Positions 17,195 to 25,843 are shown, counted from the first letter of the stretch. The stretch: DNA of 64,000 nucleotides from Paenibacillus sp. ACRRX (GCF_022346885.1 NZ_JAKRNK010000001.1:806001-870000), one strand, 5' to 3'. A program made the numbers and translations. The notes: generated by a model not told the origin, from the letters alone.

Positions 17195-18436
17195 ATGAAA
17201 GCGTTGAAGCAACAAGACAAGGTAGTGGCAAATGCCATTTCGCAAGAACTCGCACGTCAGCAGAATAAAATCGAATTGATTGCATCTGAAAATTTTGTGA
17301 GTCCAGCTGTGATGGAAGCTGCAGGTACGGTATTGACAAACAAGTATGCGGAGGGCTATCCAGGCAGGAGATATTATGGGGGGTGTGAATATGTTGATGT
17401 GGTTGAGGAACTAGCCATTCAGCGTGCCAAAGAACTTTTTGGTGCTGAACACGTCAACGTCCAGCCTCATTCGGGCGCTCAGGCGAATATGTCGGTCTAT
17501 TTTGCTTCCGTAAAGCCCGGTGACACCATCTTGGGTATGAATTTATCCCATGGCGGTCATTTGACCCATGGAAGCCCGGTGAATTTTTCAGGTAAGCAGT
17601 ATCAGTTTGTGCCTTATGGCGTGAGTGAACAAACCGGACGTATTGACTTGGACCAAGTGCGCAAACTTGCCCATAGGCACCGTCCGCGCATGATTGTAGC
17701 TGGCGCAAGCGCTTATCCCCGGACAATTGAGTTTGATAAGTTTGCTGAAATCGCGGACGAAATTGGTTCCTTGTTTTTTGTGGATATGGCGCATATTGCA
17801 GGGCTAGTTGCAGCGGGGCTGCATCCGAACCCACTGCAGCATGCCCATTTCGTTACAACCACTACACATAAGACGCTGCGTGGACCAAGAGGCGGTATGA
17901 TTATGTGCCGCCAACCGTGGGCGCAGGCTATTGATAAAGCGGTGTTTCCAGGATCGCAAGGCGGGCCGTTTATGCATATTATTGCTGCAAAAGCTGTAGC
18001 ATTGGGGGAGGCTCTGCAATCGGATTTCAGAACCTATATGAAGAACGTGCTGGTAAACGCCCATGTATTGGCAGAAGCTCTACAAAGTGAAGGGCTGACT
18101 GTCGTTTCCGGTGGGACGGACAACCATCTTGTATTGCTTGATTTGCGAAATTGGGGGCTCACTGGGAAAGAGGCGGAAACGATACTCAATGACGTGGGGA
18201 TTACGGCCAATAAAAATGCCATTCCGCATGATACGGCAAGCCCGCTTATCACCAGCGGCATTCGCTTTGGAACACCAGCCATGACAACACGTGGATTAGG
18301 GCCAAAAGAAATGAAAGAGATCGCTCGCCTAATTGGATTTGCCTTCAAAAATCCCAAGAGTGAGACGGTCAAAGCACAGATTGCAGGCAGCGTTCGCGAG
18401 CTGACATCTCAATTCCCGCTGTACTCAAGGCTCTAG
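17195..18436 (+). CDS. glyA: Serine hydroxymethyltransferase
   Basis: A full-length 413-residue enzyme that interconverts serine plus tetrahydrofolate with glycine plus methylene-tetrahydrofolate. Family signatures are [13 protein letters not shown] (as [10 protein letters not shown]), [18 protein letters not shown], the PLP-lysine motif [14 protein letters not shown] at about 225-238, and [17 protein letters not shown] is present 10 bases upstream. Because the housekeeping glyA usually lies elsewhere (near upp), this copy beside a MocR regulator and PLP-related genes may be a regulated paralogue tied to PLP or one-carbon status; that part is inference. Confidence 0.92.
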   Translation: MKALKQQDKVVANAISQELARQQNKIELIASENFVSPAVMEAAGTVLTNKYAEGYPGRRYYGGCEYVDVVEELAIQRAKELFGAEHVNVQPHSGAQANMSVYFASVKPGDTILGMNLSHGGHLTHGSPVNFSGKQYQFVPYGVSEQTGRIDLDQVRKLAHRHRPRMIVAGASAYPRTIEFDKFAEIADEIGSLFFVDMAHIAGLVAAGLHPNPLQHAHFVTTTTHKTLRGPRGGMIMCRQPWAQAIDKAVFPGSQGGPFMHIIAAKAVALGEALQSDFRTYMKNVLVNAHVLAEALQSEGLTVVSGGTDNHLVLLDLRNWGLTGKEAETILNDVGITANKNAIPHDTASPLITSGIRFGTPAMTTRGLGPKEMKEIARLIGFAFKNPKSETVKAQIAGSVRELTSQFPLYSRL

Positions 18437-18701
18437 GGGCGGTGGGCAGGCACTTTCCCTCACAGCTTTGTTTTGGGGCATAGTGTGCTTGCTGCAATAA
18501 AAGCAGTTAGGCGGGGTAGAGACGACATATTTTGAATATAGGCATCGTGATGCTTCGGCAAGATATTGTGACTGACGGGTATATTAGAGATAGCAGCGTT
18601 TAGCATGCTTCGTAAACAGATTTGGCTGCTAAATTGCGTCTGGAGTATGCTTTGTCCAAATAGAGCAGCGTGACAGGGAAAAGAAAGATTCAATTTACTT
18701 G

Positions 18702-18739
18702 CATGGCTATAAAGGTTGCTAGCAGCCTTAATAGCCATG
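18702..18739. repeat. 38-bp near-perfect palindrome
   Basis: CATGGCTAT (18702-18710) pairs with ATAGCCATG (18731-18739), and the inner AAGGTTGCT pairs with AGCAGCCTT with one G-T pair, leaving practically no loop. It lies in the 336-base gap between glyA and the convergent flavin-protein gene. No T run follows, so a terminator role is possible but not clear. The rest of the gap shows no gene. Confidence 0.6.
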
Positions 18740-18772
18740 TTTGTTGTGCGGCACTCCAACACCGAAACCGCG

Positions 18773-19324
18773 TCAGCTGCTGGAATTGGAAACTGATTTT
18801 CCCGGGTAAAACAGGTTTTGCTCGTGTACAGGATTTTCTTTCGCTGTTATTGTGTGTGGTTGCAAGCGATATACAGATACTGTTTGATTATCAAGAGACG
18901 AACGGTATTTATCAACATGAACTTTCGATAATGGACGGTCGTAAAAACCGGGTACATACTTGTTCAGGAATTGCTGAAGAACACCTGTCGAATCGTCAAG
19001 TTGATGCACCTTTTCCACGCTTCCAAACAACATTACGCTCATGTAGGCTGTATCTGTTTTAGCTGGGACTGGATCAGTCACGGTACCAAACTCTTGGAAT
19101 ACCGTAAAACAAGCAGTATTATTTTGCTCGATTATGGAAACTTTCCTGCCGCTGCTCAGGCCGTGGAAGTAGATGCATGAATTCCACCAAACAAAATTTA
19201 ATGGGATGACATACGGTTGAAGTTCATCGGCCAAGCCTAATAAGCCTGTTCGGGTATTAATCAAAAAATCGTTAATCTTTTCCTGATCCTCGCAGTTTCT
19301 TTGTGCATGAATTATAGGTCTCAT
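18773..19324 (-). CDS. PNPOx-like flavin-binding protein (NimA type)
   Basis: A 183-residue protein of the pyridoxamine 5'-phosphate oxidase-like split-barrel fold. The order FLINTRTGLLGLADELQPYV, IPLNFVWWNSCIYFHGLSSG RK and ACFTVFQEFGTV is that of NimA-like flavin nucleotide-binding proteins, which bind FMN and reduce nitro compounds or haem-related substrates. It is not a true PdxH, which is longer and has a conserved C-terminal motif absent here. It is convergent with glyA and transcribed away from the Fur box upstream of the nitroreductases. Confidence 0.75.
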   Translation of the reverse strand: MRPIIHAQRNCEDQEKINDFLINTRTGLLGLADELQPYVIPLNFVWWNSCIYFHGLSSGRKVSIIEQNNTACFTVFQEFGTVTDPVPAKTDTAYMSVMLFGSVEKVHQLDDSTGVLQQFLNKYVPGFYDRPLSKVHVDKYRSSLDNQTVSVYRLQPHTITAKENPVHEQNLFYPGKSVSNSSS

Positions 19325-19486
19325 ATTTAGTAGCTTCCTTTCTCTTCTCCATTAACACCTAAATTTTATTTTGCTATGATTCTATCCTAGCTCTTTTTTG
19401 ATGGTTTACTACATCCAAAAAAATCAGATTGAAGCAGTCCATATTCGGTGCTTTCGTAGAAAAAACGGAAATTGTTTATATATTAA

Positions 19487-19515
19487 TTGATAATGATTAT
19501 CAATATCGATATAAT
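19487..19515 (+). promoter_or_regulatory. Promoter with perfect Fur box
   Basis: TGATAATGATTATCA (19488-19502) is an exact match to the Bacillus Fur 7-1-7 consensus. It overlaps a promoter with TTGATA (19487-19492), 17-base spacer and TATAAT (19510-19515). It precedes the nitroreductase pair, making iron repression very likely. Confidence 0.88.
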
Positions 19516-19558
19516 GGAGACAACAATTCTGAATATGAGCAGGGAGGATTAAAAGGAT

Positions 19559-20254
19559 ATGGATCAGTATAAGTCTGTAGTCTCAAATGTAATCCGGGAA
19601 AGACGGACGATTCGGAGCTATAAGTCGGAACCGTTGTCTTCTGATCGTATAGAAGCCTTATTGGCTGCTGCTGCGGTATCCTGTGAAAAAGAATTTGGCG
19701 AACTGCCCTGTCGATTCTTGCTGGCTACGAGCGAAGAGGGCAAGCGCAAGGTAGGTGAAGCCGTCATGAGCATTTATACGGAGCAGAAACTGTATAAGTG
19801 GGTACCGAATAAAGTAAGTCAATTTATGATTAGCCGAATTGTGAAAATTCCAGCTCTGCTTGCGGTTATTACACGACGAGACATGGATATACAACGGAGG
19901 GAGCGAAATGATGCAGCAGTGAGCTCCTTACTGCATACCTTTTCGCTGTTGGCTTGGGAACAGCGTATAGGGATGGTATGGGGTACGGATGAAATGTTAC
20001 AGCATCCTTCCTTAAAGAAAGGCCTAGGGCTTCAGGAGGAGGAGCAGCTCCATTGCTTGTGTTATGTAGGAGCGTACGACAAAGTTCCAAAGGCAAAACC
20101 GCGGATAGCTGCGAACCAAAAATTTACGCTGTTGACTGAAAGGGATGAACTTACTAATGACAACGATCCGGTCTATGATACTCGACTGGCAACCGATTCA
20201 AGATTATACGGCGCAGCCTGTTCCGCAAGAGCTGATTATGGAGATTTTAGATGA
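19559..20254 (+). CDS. Nitroreductase-family protein 1, Fur-controlled
   Basis: A 231-residue protein with the nitroreductase opening VIRERRTIRSYKSEPLSSDR IEALLAAAA and the downstream SLLHTFSLLAWEQRIGMVWG. These are FMN enzymes that reduce nitro, quinone or ferric-chelate substrates with NAD(P)H. The last 30-35 residues (after ERDELTND) overlap the next gene in another frame and look unlike a conserved C-terminus; a small indel near 20155 could have removed an original stop (a TAATG stop/start is present in another frame). Control by Fur suggests a role in reducing ferric-siderophore or sparing iron, which is inferred. Confidence 0.8.
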   Translation: MDQYKSVVSNVIRERRTIRSYKSEPLSSDRIEALLAAAAVSCEKEFGELPCRFLLATSEEGKRKVGEAVMSIYTEQKLYKWVPNKVSQFMISRIVKIPALLAVITRRDMDIQRRERNDAAVSSLLHTFSLLAWEQRIGMVWGTDEMLQHPSLKKGLGLQEEEQLHCLCYVGAYDKVPKAKPRIAANQKFTLLTERDELTNDNDPVYDTRLATDSRLYGAACSARADYGDFR

Positions 20255-20687
20255 TGCAGTCTGGGCGCCGAACCATCGTAACCGAGAACCGTGGAGCTTT
20301 CGTTATACAACGGATGCCGCACAAAAGCGACTTGCCAAAGCTATAGCCAAGGAGCGCAGCTCGGAACTTGGAGCCATCATGGAGCGAGCAGCAGGAATAC
20401 TTATCGTTGCAGCCCGCCAGGAAAAAAACGCCCACATTGCGAGTGAGGACTATGCGGCGGCCTGCTGTCTAGTGCGCAACGTGCAGCTGTTGGGATGGTC
20501 ACGTGGCCTGGGCATGTATTGGGAAGCGGGTGATTTCTCCCCTTGCAAAGAGATATTGTCACTGACGGACATTGGGAGCCATGAGCGTGTAGTAGGGCTT
20601 ATTGCGATCGGATATCGTGATGGGGAGAACGCTGTGCAGGATAAGGTGGGTTCACATTCATCAACGATTAAGATTGAGCATTGGTAG
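20157..20687 (+). CDS. Nitroreductase-family protein 2
   Basis: A 176-residue nitroreductase-fold protein (QPVPQELIMEILDDAVWAPN HRNREPWSF, the typical N-terminal FMN-binding region; YAAACCLVRNVQLLGWSRGL, the dimer helix). Although clearly the same superfamily, it is not a duplicate of its neighbour in sequence. Its start lies inside the 3' end of the first gene (98-base overlap), so translation is probably coupled. The superfamily forms dimers sharing FMN sites; a heterodimer of the two products is an attractive but unproven idea. An ATG at 20145 is an alternative start. Confidence 0.8.
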   Translation: MTTIRSMILDWQPIQDYTAQPVPQELIMEILDDAVWAPNHRNREPWSFRYTTDAAQKRLAKAIAKERSSELGAIMERAAGILIVAARQEKNAHIASEDYAAACCLVRNVQLLGWSRGLGMYWEAGDFSPCKEILSLTDIGSHERVVGLIAIGYRDGENAVQDKVGSHSSTIKIEHW

Positions 20688-20712
20688 GTGCGGGATATAT
20701 GTTCAGTGTACG

Positions 20713-20747
20713 GATAGCCTTTGTCCAATGGGACAGGGGCTATTTTT
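20713..20747 (+). terminator. Rho-independent terminator
   Basis: ATAGCC...TGTCC and GGGACA...GGCTAT form a stem around AAT, followed by TTTTT, ending the nitroreductase operon. Confidence 0.85.
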
Positions 20748-21198
20748 ATGAGGAGTTGAGCTGCTTGCTGGGTATAAAAGTGACGTAGGGAGCGGGAGTG
20801 AAGGTGAGGATTAGGCCTGACGCTCAGACAAGATAGTTCTTTAATTCGGGGTGTAAGTAGGTCACTTGGTGGCTAAGCCAAGGAAAATTGAAATGACGTA
20901 ACAAATTCGTGAAATCTTCGGATAGATCATAATGACAAGAAAGAATATAGGTAGACTTTTCTCACACCCTGCACACTTTTCTGGTTGGATAGCTGATAAC
21001 TAAGGAATTAATCGGTGAACTTATGGATTAATACTAACTACAAGTGATATGTTAGAGATTGTATTACTGTATGTACCGGATGGGATATGGAACGACAAGA
21101 TAGTAGTTACATATTCAGCGAGAAGCACTGTAAGACGGATTCTGTCGTTCCGGGTGCTAATGTTATGTATTGTATTTTGTAGTATAAAAAGGAGTAGT
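20748..21198. other. Gap without recognisable gene
   Basis: No supported coding region was seen. The open stretch from 21049 only continues the frame of the MepB-like gene upstream and has no ribosome site, so I treat it as leader. Confidence 0.4.
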
Positions 21199-21717
21199 AT
21201 GGCGATGAATAATTTCTATAAGGCGCTAACATTTGTAAATGAAACGCTGTACAAACCTAATGGTTTAACGGTAAGTTCTGTTCGAGAAGAAGCTCAAAAT
21301 TCGGAATATGGAGCCGGGGTATTTGAGCTAAATTCTAAATCGGTTAGATTTAGAGTTGCAAAAATAACACCTGCTAAGACAGGACAGTTTGTTGCCTTTT
21401 GGGAAAAAGATATAGATCATAAAAATCAAGCGTTTTCATACGAGAATACTCCTGATTTAATAGTTATTAATACCTTTACCACTAATAATCAATATTTTGG
21501 ACAATTCGTTTTCCCAAAAGAAGTCCTTGTACAACAAAATATTTTTAAATCAGCTACTGCAAAAGGGAAAATGGCAATTAGAGTTTACCCAAGTTGGGAT
21601 ACCCCAAATAGTACACAAGCTATTGCAACACAAAAGTGGCAATTACCATATTTTATTGTTATCAACGATAAAAATAGCTTACAAATGGAAAAATTATTAA
21701 AACTATACTTTAACTAA
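21199..21717 (+). CDS. MepB-family protein
   Basis: About 170 residues, with the MepB family features EEAQNSEYGAGVFELNSKSV RFRVAKITPAKTGQFVAFWE and a C-terminal QKWQLPYFIVINDKNSLQ. Staphylococcus MepB lies with the MepA multidrug pump, but its biochemical function is unknown. AAAAGGAG is 4 bases before ATG 21199 and 10 bases before ATG 21205, so either may be used. It stands alone on the plus strand and is more AT-rich than the preceding operon, marking the start of the accessory zone. Confidence 0.75.
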   Translation: MAMNNFYKALTFVNETLYKPNGLTVSSVREEAQNSEYGAGVFELNSKSVRFRVAKITPAKTGQFVAFWEKDIDHKNQAFSYENTPDLIVINTFTTNNQYFGQFVFPKEVLVQQNIFKSATAKGKMAIRVYPSWDTPNSTQAIATQKWQLPYFIVINDKNSLQMEKLLKLYFN

Positions 21718-21821
21718 AAACGTCATTTATTTTAACAAGTAATTAGTAAGAGCATACTTATTTAACGAAGCGGTTTTAAAAAAATAACGTAGCACCATTT
21801 TGCTGCTGTGTACCTCGTGGA

Positions 21822-21911
21822 GAAGTAGTAGCGCATGGGAAGCTTACTCCTGATATTTATTTGAAAATGGCAGAAGTGCTTGAATCAAAAGTAGAAGCGT
21901 GTCTTGTATAG
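21822..21911 (+). pseudogene. C-terminal fragment of a small HTH-like protein
   Basis: EVVAHGKLTPDIYLKMAEVL followed by ESKVEACLV and stop resembles the last helix of Cro/CI-type repressors (typical pattern: TP..YLK.A.VL). No start and no upstream HTH are visible. Confidence 0.3.
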
Positions 21912-22016
21912 TATGCGAAACTCAAAGAACGGAGTATGTGCAGCGAAGACTGACGGAATGAAGTATATGTATAAAGCAAGTGAGTGGATACTCACAAAGA
22001 AGGGTGACAGATAAAC

Positions 22017-22310
22017 ATGGCGACAACAAACAAAACGTTAAGGACTTGTAAAAAAGGGCATCAATACTATAAAAGTAGCGATTGTCCAACCTGCCCGATC
22101 TGTGAGCAAGAACGTAAACCGGTAAACGGATTTCTTGCTCTTCTCTCGGCACCAGCGCGGCGAGCATTGGAACACAATGGAATAACCTCACTAGAACAGC
22201 TTTCGACATATACGGAAAAAGAAATCTTGCAATTTCACGGTATGGGGCCGGCATCTTTGCCTAAACTTAGGGCTGCTCTGCAGAATGAAGGATTAGCTTT
22301 TAAAAACTAA
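22017..22310 (+). CDS. Small protein with zinc ribbon and RNAP alpha-CTD-like domain
   Basis: 97 residues. The N-terminal part has a Cys pattern (CKKGHQYYKSSDCPTCPICE) that suggests a zinc ribbon. The C-terminal part (PARRALEHNGITSLEQLSTY, TEKEILQFHGMGPASLPKLR) is a helix-hairpin-helix domain like the RNA polymerase alpha C-terminal domain. Such short proteins are found in several Bacillales; the alpha-CTD fold binds DNA or proteins, so a DNA-binding or transcription-related role is plausible. Confidence 0.75.
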   Translation: MATTNKTLRTCKKGHQYYKSSDCPTCPICEQERKPVNGFLALLSAPARRALEHNGITSLEQLSTYTEKEILQFHGMGPASLPKLRAALQNEGLAFKN

Positions 22311-22411
22311 CGCTTGATATTTAAATACAGAATGTGAAAATGAATAAGCGGGATCGAGCTCGATCATGAAGATGAATATTCCAATTCTAAAGTTAATATA
22401 AACATCACATG

Positions 22412-22433
22412 CCGCGTAAATCGCGGTTTTTTT
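22412..22433 (+). terminator. Rho-independent terminator
   Basis: CCGCG TAAAT CGCGG followed by seven T residues. Confidence 0.8.
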
Positions 22434-22459
22434 GTAGGATTAACTGATGTGCGATTTGG

Positions 22460-22495
22460 TATTTACGAAGTCTATCGAATCTCATAATATGGAAT
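22460..22495 (+). repeat. Leader repeat, copy 1 (partner at 23365-23400)
   Basis: TATTTACGAAG and TCATAATATGGAAT occur here with a 22-base offset, and again with the same offset at 23365-23400. Each copy follows a CGCGG-T7-type terminator and precedes a small gene, so a terminator-leader module has been duplicated. Confidence 0.6.
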
Positions 22496-22546
22496 AGGTA
22501 ATTTAAATGACAGTCACTGAGAGATTTATGTGGAGGGAATAATAAA

Positions 22547-22750
22547 GTGATAAATGCAAAGAGGGTTCTATATGCGGTTGCAGTTTTTATGGTCTTGTTG
22601 ATCATCATTCAAGTATTTGTTAATGCGTTTGTTTCAACTATGATTTCCGATTATCACTTAAAGAGCTTGATTGCTTTATTGTTGTCAGTTGGACTTTCAT
22701 TTTATTTTACTAGATCGTTTCTGAACAAGAGCAATCGCAGGAAGTTGTAA
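22547..22750 (+). CDS. Small two-helix membrane protein
   Basis: A 67-residue protein from a GTG start with GGAGGG 9 bases upstream. Two hydrophobic helices are visible (VLYAVAVFMVLLIIIQVFV and SLIALLLSVGLSFYFTRSFL), ending in a basic tail KSNRRKL. No family recognised; topology suggests an integral membrane protein with both ends probably inside. Confidence 0.55.
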   Translation: MINAKRVLYAVAVFMVLLIIIQVFVNAFVSTMISDYHLKSLIALLLSVGLSFYFTRSFLNKSNRRKL

Positions 22751-22805
22751 ATTCAACAGAGGGTGATCTTAAAAAATGTAGAACAACATAAAGGAGGCTG
22801 AACTA

Positions 22806-23204
22806 ATGGGAGTGGCTTATCAATTGAGCTGCGGGCATTGCGCATACAGCCAAAATATATACATAGGATTCGGGTTCAACTATTGTAGTTTGAGTTCCAT
22901 ACTAGAATGGTACAAGGATGACGTCGGTCGACAACGAATCAGAGAGTTCATTCAAACGGACAAGGAAGCGTCGTTTGAATGTTTTGACGGCCTATATGTT
23001 TGTCAGTCGTGTCGTTATCTGCTAAATGAGGTGTATTTGCACATCAATTCAGATAGCGATGCTTACACCAATCGTTATACTTGTCCACGCTGCTCGGCTT
23101 TAATGCCGCCAAAGCCTATTGACTACATAGTGGATATCCAACTGGACTGTCCTGATTGCGGAAATGAAAAGCTAAAAGTTCAATCGTATATGGATTGGGA
23201 TTAG
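22806..23204 (+). CDS. Zinc-ribbon protein of unknown function
   Basis: 132 residues with four CxxC knuckles: CGHC near residue 10, CQSC near 77, CPRC near 96 and CPDC near 118. These could hold two zinc ions. The middle contains SILEWYKDDVGRQRIREFIQ, probably helical. The AAGGAGG site 8 bases before the ATG is strong. Function unknown; it might bind nucleic acid or act as a redox/zinc adaptor. Confidence 0.65.
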   Translation: MGVAYQLSCGHCAYSQNIYIGFGFNYCSLSSILEWYKDDVGRQRIREFIQTDKEASFECFDGLYVCQSCRYLLNEVYLHINSDSDAYTNRYTCPRCSALMPPKPIDYIVDIQLDCPDCGNEKLKVQSYMDWD

Positions 23205-23312
23205 GATAGGAAGCATTTCATATTAACTGTATATAAATACGTTCGATGGCAAAGCAAGCATGTTCTCTTGATGACACAATAGGAAAGTCACTGATGTTAT
23301 ATAGGCCTTGCA

Positions 23313-23337
23313 AACCGCTTAAATCGCGGTTTTTTTA
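23313..23337 (+). terminator. Rho-independent terminator
   Basis: ACCGC TTAAATC GCGGT followed by a T run; closely similar to the one at 22412-22433. Confidence 0.75.
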
Positions 23338-23364
23338 ATATATACTCCTTGCCGATATAGGAGG

Positions 23365-23400
23365 TATTTACGAAGTTCATTTATTTTCATAATATGGAAT
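23365..23400 (+). repeat. Leader repeat, copy 2 (partner at 22460-22495)
   Basis: Same two blocks and spacing as copy 1; lies 63 bases before the start of the next gene. Confidence 0.6.
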
Positions 23401-23462
23401 TGTTGAAGAAGTTCGGACAAATAGTTTGGTGAAATACACGCAACAATGAAATGAGGGATACG

Positions 23463-24092
23463 ATGCCGGAATATTCTCAAATTCAAACTTATATAAAGTG
23501 CGATCAAACCAATATAAAAGAGATCATGCATGACTTTATAAACGTATTACATGACTGTGGGATTAAAGACGCTGAAATAGTATCTACTTTTCGTGGACTA
23601 GAGTGGGAAATGGATGAGGACGGCTCTATGTATGTGAGTGAAGGTGAAGATACAAAAGAACTTATGATGGATGGACATCTTTTACACATTCGTCCTTTTG
23701 TTATGGGTTGGACCTCAAAAAGCATCAAAGAATTGCAGCAATCTTGGCTTGAAGTTAGCCTTCTTTTTTGGACAGAGGAGATTGTACAAAGTTCTTACGA
23801 CTACGTCTTAAGAGAAGAGCTTAGATCAGTGATTTGGAAGGTATTGACTGCATTCTCACATCTCCCTAATCATTCTGGTGTGTATTTTACTAATGAAGCA
23901 GCGGATGGTCGTCCTTGGGAAGCGTTAATGCAGAATGACTTGGATGATATATGGATGTTTGATGCTGCCATAATAAATAAAGGCAATATGAATTATGATC
24001 AAGTTATCGATGAGGCAATATTTTTCTCGAAGCTTCAGGAGAATGAATTATTTATAGCTCGAAGAGAAACATGGATTAAAGAACCTTGGTGA
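23463..24092 (+). CDS. Uncharacterised cassette-type protein, 209 residues
   Basis: Not recognised. An acidic soluble protein beginning MPEYSQIQTYIKCDQTNIKE, with a central FRGLEWEMDEDGSMYVSEGE and a Trp-rich second half (GWTSKSIKELQQSWLEVSLL FWTEE). GAGGG at 7 bases supports ATG 23463 over the in-frame ATG at 23451. Its overall composition resembles immunity-like proteins in the same array. It is the first gene followed by one of the TAAC...GTTA hairpins. Confidence 0.6.
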   Translation: MPEYSQIQTYIKCDQTNIKEIMHDFINVLHDCGIKDAEIVSTFRGLEWEMDEDGSMYVSEGEDTKELMMDGHLLHIRPFVMGWTSKSIKELQQSWLEVSLLFWTEEIVQSSYDYVLREELRSVIWKVLTAFSHLPNHSGVYFTNEAADGRPWEALMQNDLDDIWMFDAAIINKGNMNYDQVIDEAIFFSKLQENELFIARRETWIKEPW

Positions 24093-24120
24093 TTGTATTT
24101 CAGAATGACGTTTACCACAC

Positions 24121-24254
24121 ATATAACAGTCGCATCGGGTCATTTCGATTAGGCAGGAGGATTTCGGAGAAGTGTAAGCAGCCGGACATATTGATCCTTC
24201 TAAGGGAAGAGCAATTTAAGGGAAAGAGACGTCGCGAATACAACAACATTATAC
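24121..24254 (+). repeat. attC-like hairpin site 1
   Basis: Left arm TATAAC-AGT-CGCATCGGG; right arm CGTCGCGAATAC-AACAAC-ATTATAC. Read on the opposite strand the right arm is TAAT-N6-GTATTCGCG. It separates the 23463 gene from the methyltransferase remnant. Confidence 0.5.
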
Positions 24255-24301
24255 GACATGAGCATATTAATACTACTAAAAGAGAAGAGGTCGGTATACT
24301 C

Positions 24302-24908
24302 ATGATGATAGTTAGCACTCTCGAGTATTACCAACGGCTGATTAATGGAGGATATGATCCTATGATCCATTAGAAGACCCTCCAATATTACAAGCTTATA
24401 TGAATAGATGGGATAATCCCATTCTTTTGATGCTGTAAAAGCAGATAGCAAAATCGTATTAGATGTTGGAGTTGGAATAGGTAGGATAGCAAAATCGATT
24501 GTAAATGAAGGTTATCAGTATTTTATTGGTATTGATATCTCAACAAAGATTCTGGATATAGTAGGGTCAAATTTATGTACATGTTCAAACATTGAGCTAG
24601 TAATGGCTGATATTAATGATTTTATTCCCACGGATACTTTTGATCTAACGTGTAGTGTATTGACATCTTTGCACATAGAAGAAAAAGAGAAAGCGCTCCG
24701 TATTATTTTCCATTCACTTGAGGATAATAGATTATTTGTTTTATCAGTAAGTAAAGATGATGATTGGTTTGATTATGGAAGCAGGAAGGTAAAGCTTCAT
24801 CCAATTGAATTGGAAGAATATGTTTGTATTTTTCTATCAACTGGTTTTCAAATTCAGTCACTTCAGTAAACTGAAAGTAAATATGCAACAATTATTGTCG
24901 GCAATAAG
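24302..24908 (+). pseudogene. Class I SAM methyltransferase, broken copy
   Basis: Pieces of one protein lie in different frames: VSTLEYYQRLINGGYDP, then DPPILQAYMNRWDNP, then DAVKADSKIVLDVGVGIGRI with the SAM-binding motif I, FIGIDISTKILDIVG, LVMADINDFIPTDTFDLTCS, and VLSVSKDDDWFDYGSRKVKL. Frames shift near 24366 and 24415, and a TAA at 24867-24869 interrupts the C-terminus (Q*TESKYATII). The gene at 57779 is a second copy with a different lesion. Between attC-like sites 1 and 2. Confidence 0.75.
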
Positions 24909-24940
24909 TAAGGTAAGTATCGCGAAGAAGATGCCAGATC

Positions 24941-25100
24941 GTGAAATACCGTATTTACGCTGTGTTATATTCTCTCCTTGGTCTATCCGTAGATTTTGGA
25001 GAAGATGAATCAGGAAACCCTACAATACCAAGTTGCGAATACATCCGGCACATTCGCGCCTTATGCCTCTCAGAACTGTAGAGACAAGAAAGTTAGATGA
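24941..25100 (+). repeat. attC-like hairpin site 2
   Basis: Left arm is worn (AAAT-ACC-GTATTTACGC); right arm CTGTAGAGAC-AAGAAA-GTTAGAT ends with a core that fits GTTRRRY exactly. It lies between the methyltransferase remnant and the lipoprotein gene. Confidence 0.5.
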
Positions 25101-25309
25101 AATCTTGGTTAAAGATAGTTTTTTTTAATATTTATAGAAATATTTTGATATCATTGAAATAAGATATTTATTTTGTTACCAACAAAAATAGACAGTTCAT
25201 TAGGTAGAGTGATGCTGTATAGGAATGCATTCTATCGGTATTTCTGCAATGATTTTATGTTACATGATGTTGTTGAGACAAAGATAATTTATAATTTTCT
25301 GAGGTGCAT

Positions 25310-25843
25310 ATGCGAAAAATATTAGCGTTAATTATGATCATGGCAATAATAATCGTCAGTTTAAACGGTTGTGGAAAACCACTGCCTCCAACCATAAAGC
25401 ATGGTGAATTCCCGTTTCATTTAAAATACGAATTGAACGGAAAAGTGTATGACATAAATGACATTGTAGTTTGTGATTTTCGAGAAATCTCTTCAAATAG
25501 TGGATTGGGTTATATACGAAAATGGGATGACTTTTTAAAAAGCGGAACGAACAGAATTTCGATTTTAAGTGATGAAAATGTACACTCTGTGCTCAAACCT
25601 AATAGAGTCAATTCTAGAGTTGAAGTGTTCTATAACTATGGTCTTGCAAGATATTTTATGGGTGATCCAGATGGTTCGTTTTCCGAAAAGCCTCAAATAA
25701 AATACATCGAAGAATATAGTATTAAGCCAAATGAAACTCATTTCGATTCTACGCCACTCACAGAAGAACAATTAGAGAAATATTTTGGGATAAAAATAAT
25801 TGAATGGAACTATAGCAAACCAATTAAAAATACATTTAAGTGA
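25310..25843 (+). CDS. Small lipoprotein of unknown function
   Basis: 177 residues beginning MRKILALIMIMAIIIVSLNG CGKP: a clear type II signal with lipobox SLNGC, so it should be anchored outside the membrane. The mature part contains FHLKYELNGKVYDINDIVVC and GSFSEKPQIKYIEEYSIKPN. TGAGGTG sits just upstream of ATG 25310. No family recognised; it may be an exported immunity or stress protein. Confidence 0.65.
   Translation: MRKILALIMIMAIIIVSLNGCGKPLPPTIKHGEFPFHLKYELNGKVYDINDIVVCDFREISSNSGLGYIRKWDDFLKSGTNRISILSDENVHSVLKPNRVNSRVEVFYNYGLARYFMGDPDGSFSEKPQIKYIEEYSIKPNETHFDSTPLTEEQLEKYFGIKIIEWNYSKPIKNTFK

Noticed and set aside
18773-19324. PdxH (true pyridoxamine phosphate oxidase) as part of the PLP cluster
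   Set aside because: The sequence pattern is NimA-like, shorter than and lacking the C-terminal motif of PdxH, and it is convergent to the cluster without the dyad operator.
21049-21198. N-terminal extension of the MepB-like frame
   Set aside because: The extra 50 residues are unlike the family and lack a ribosome site, while AAAAGGAG stands right before the family-like start.
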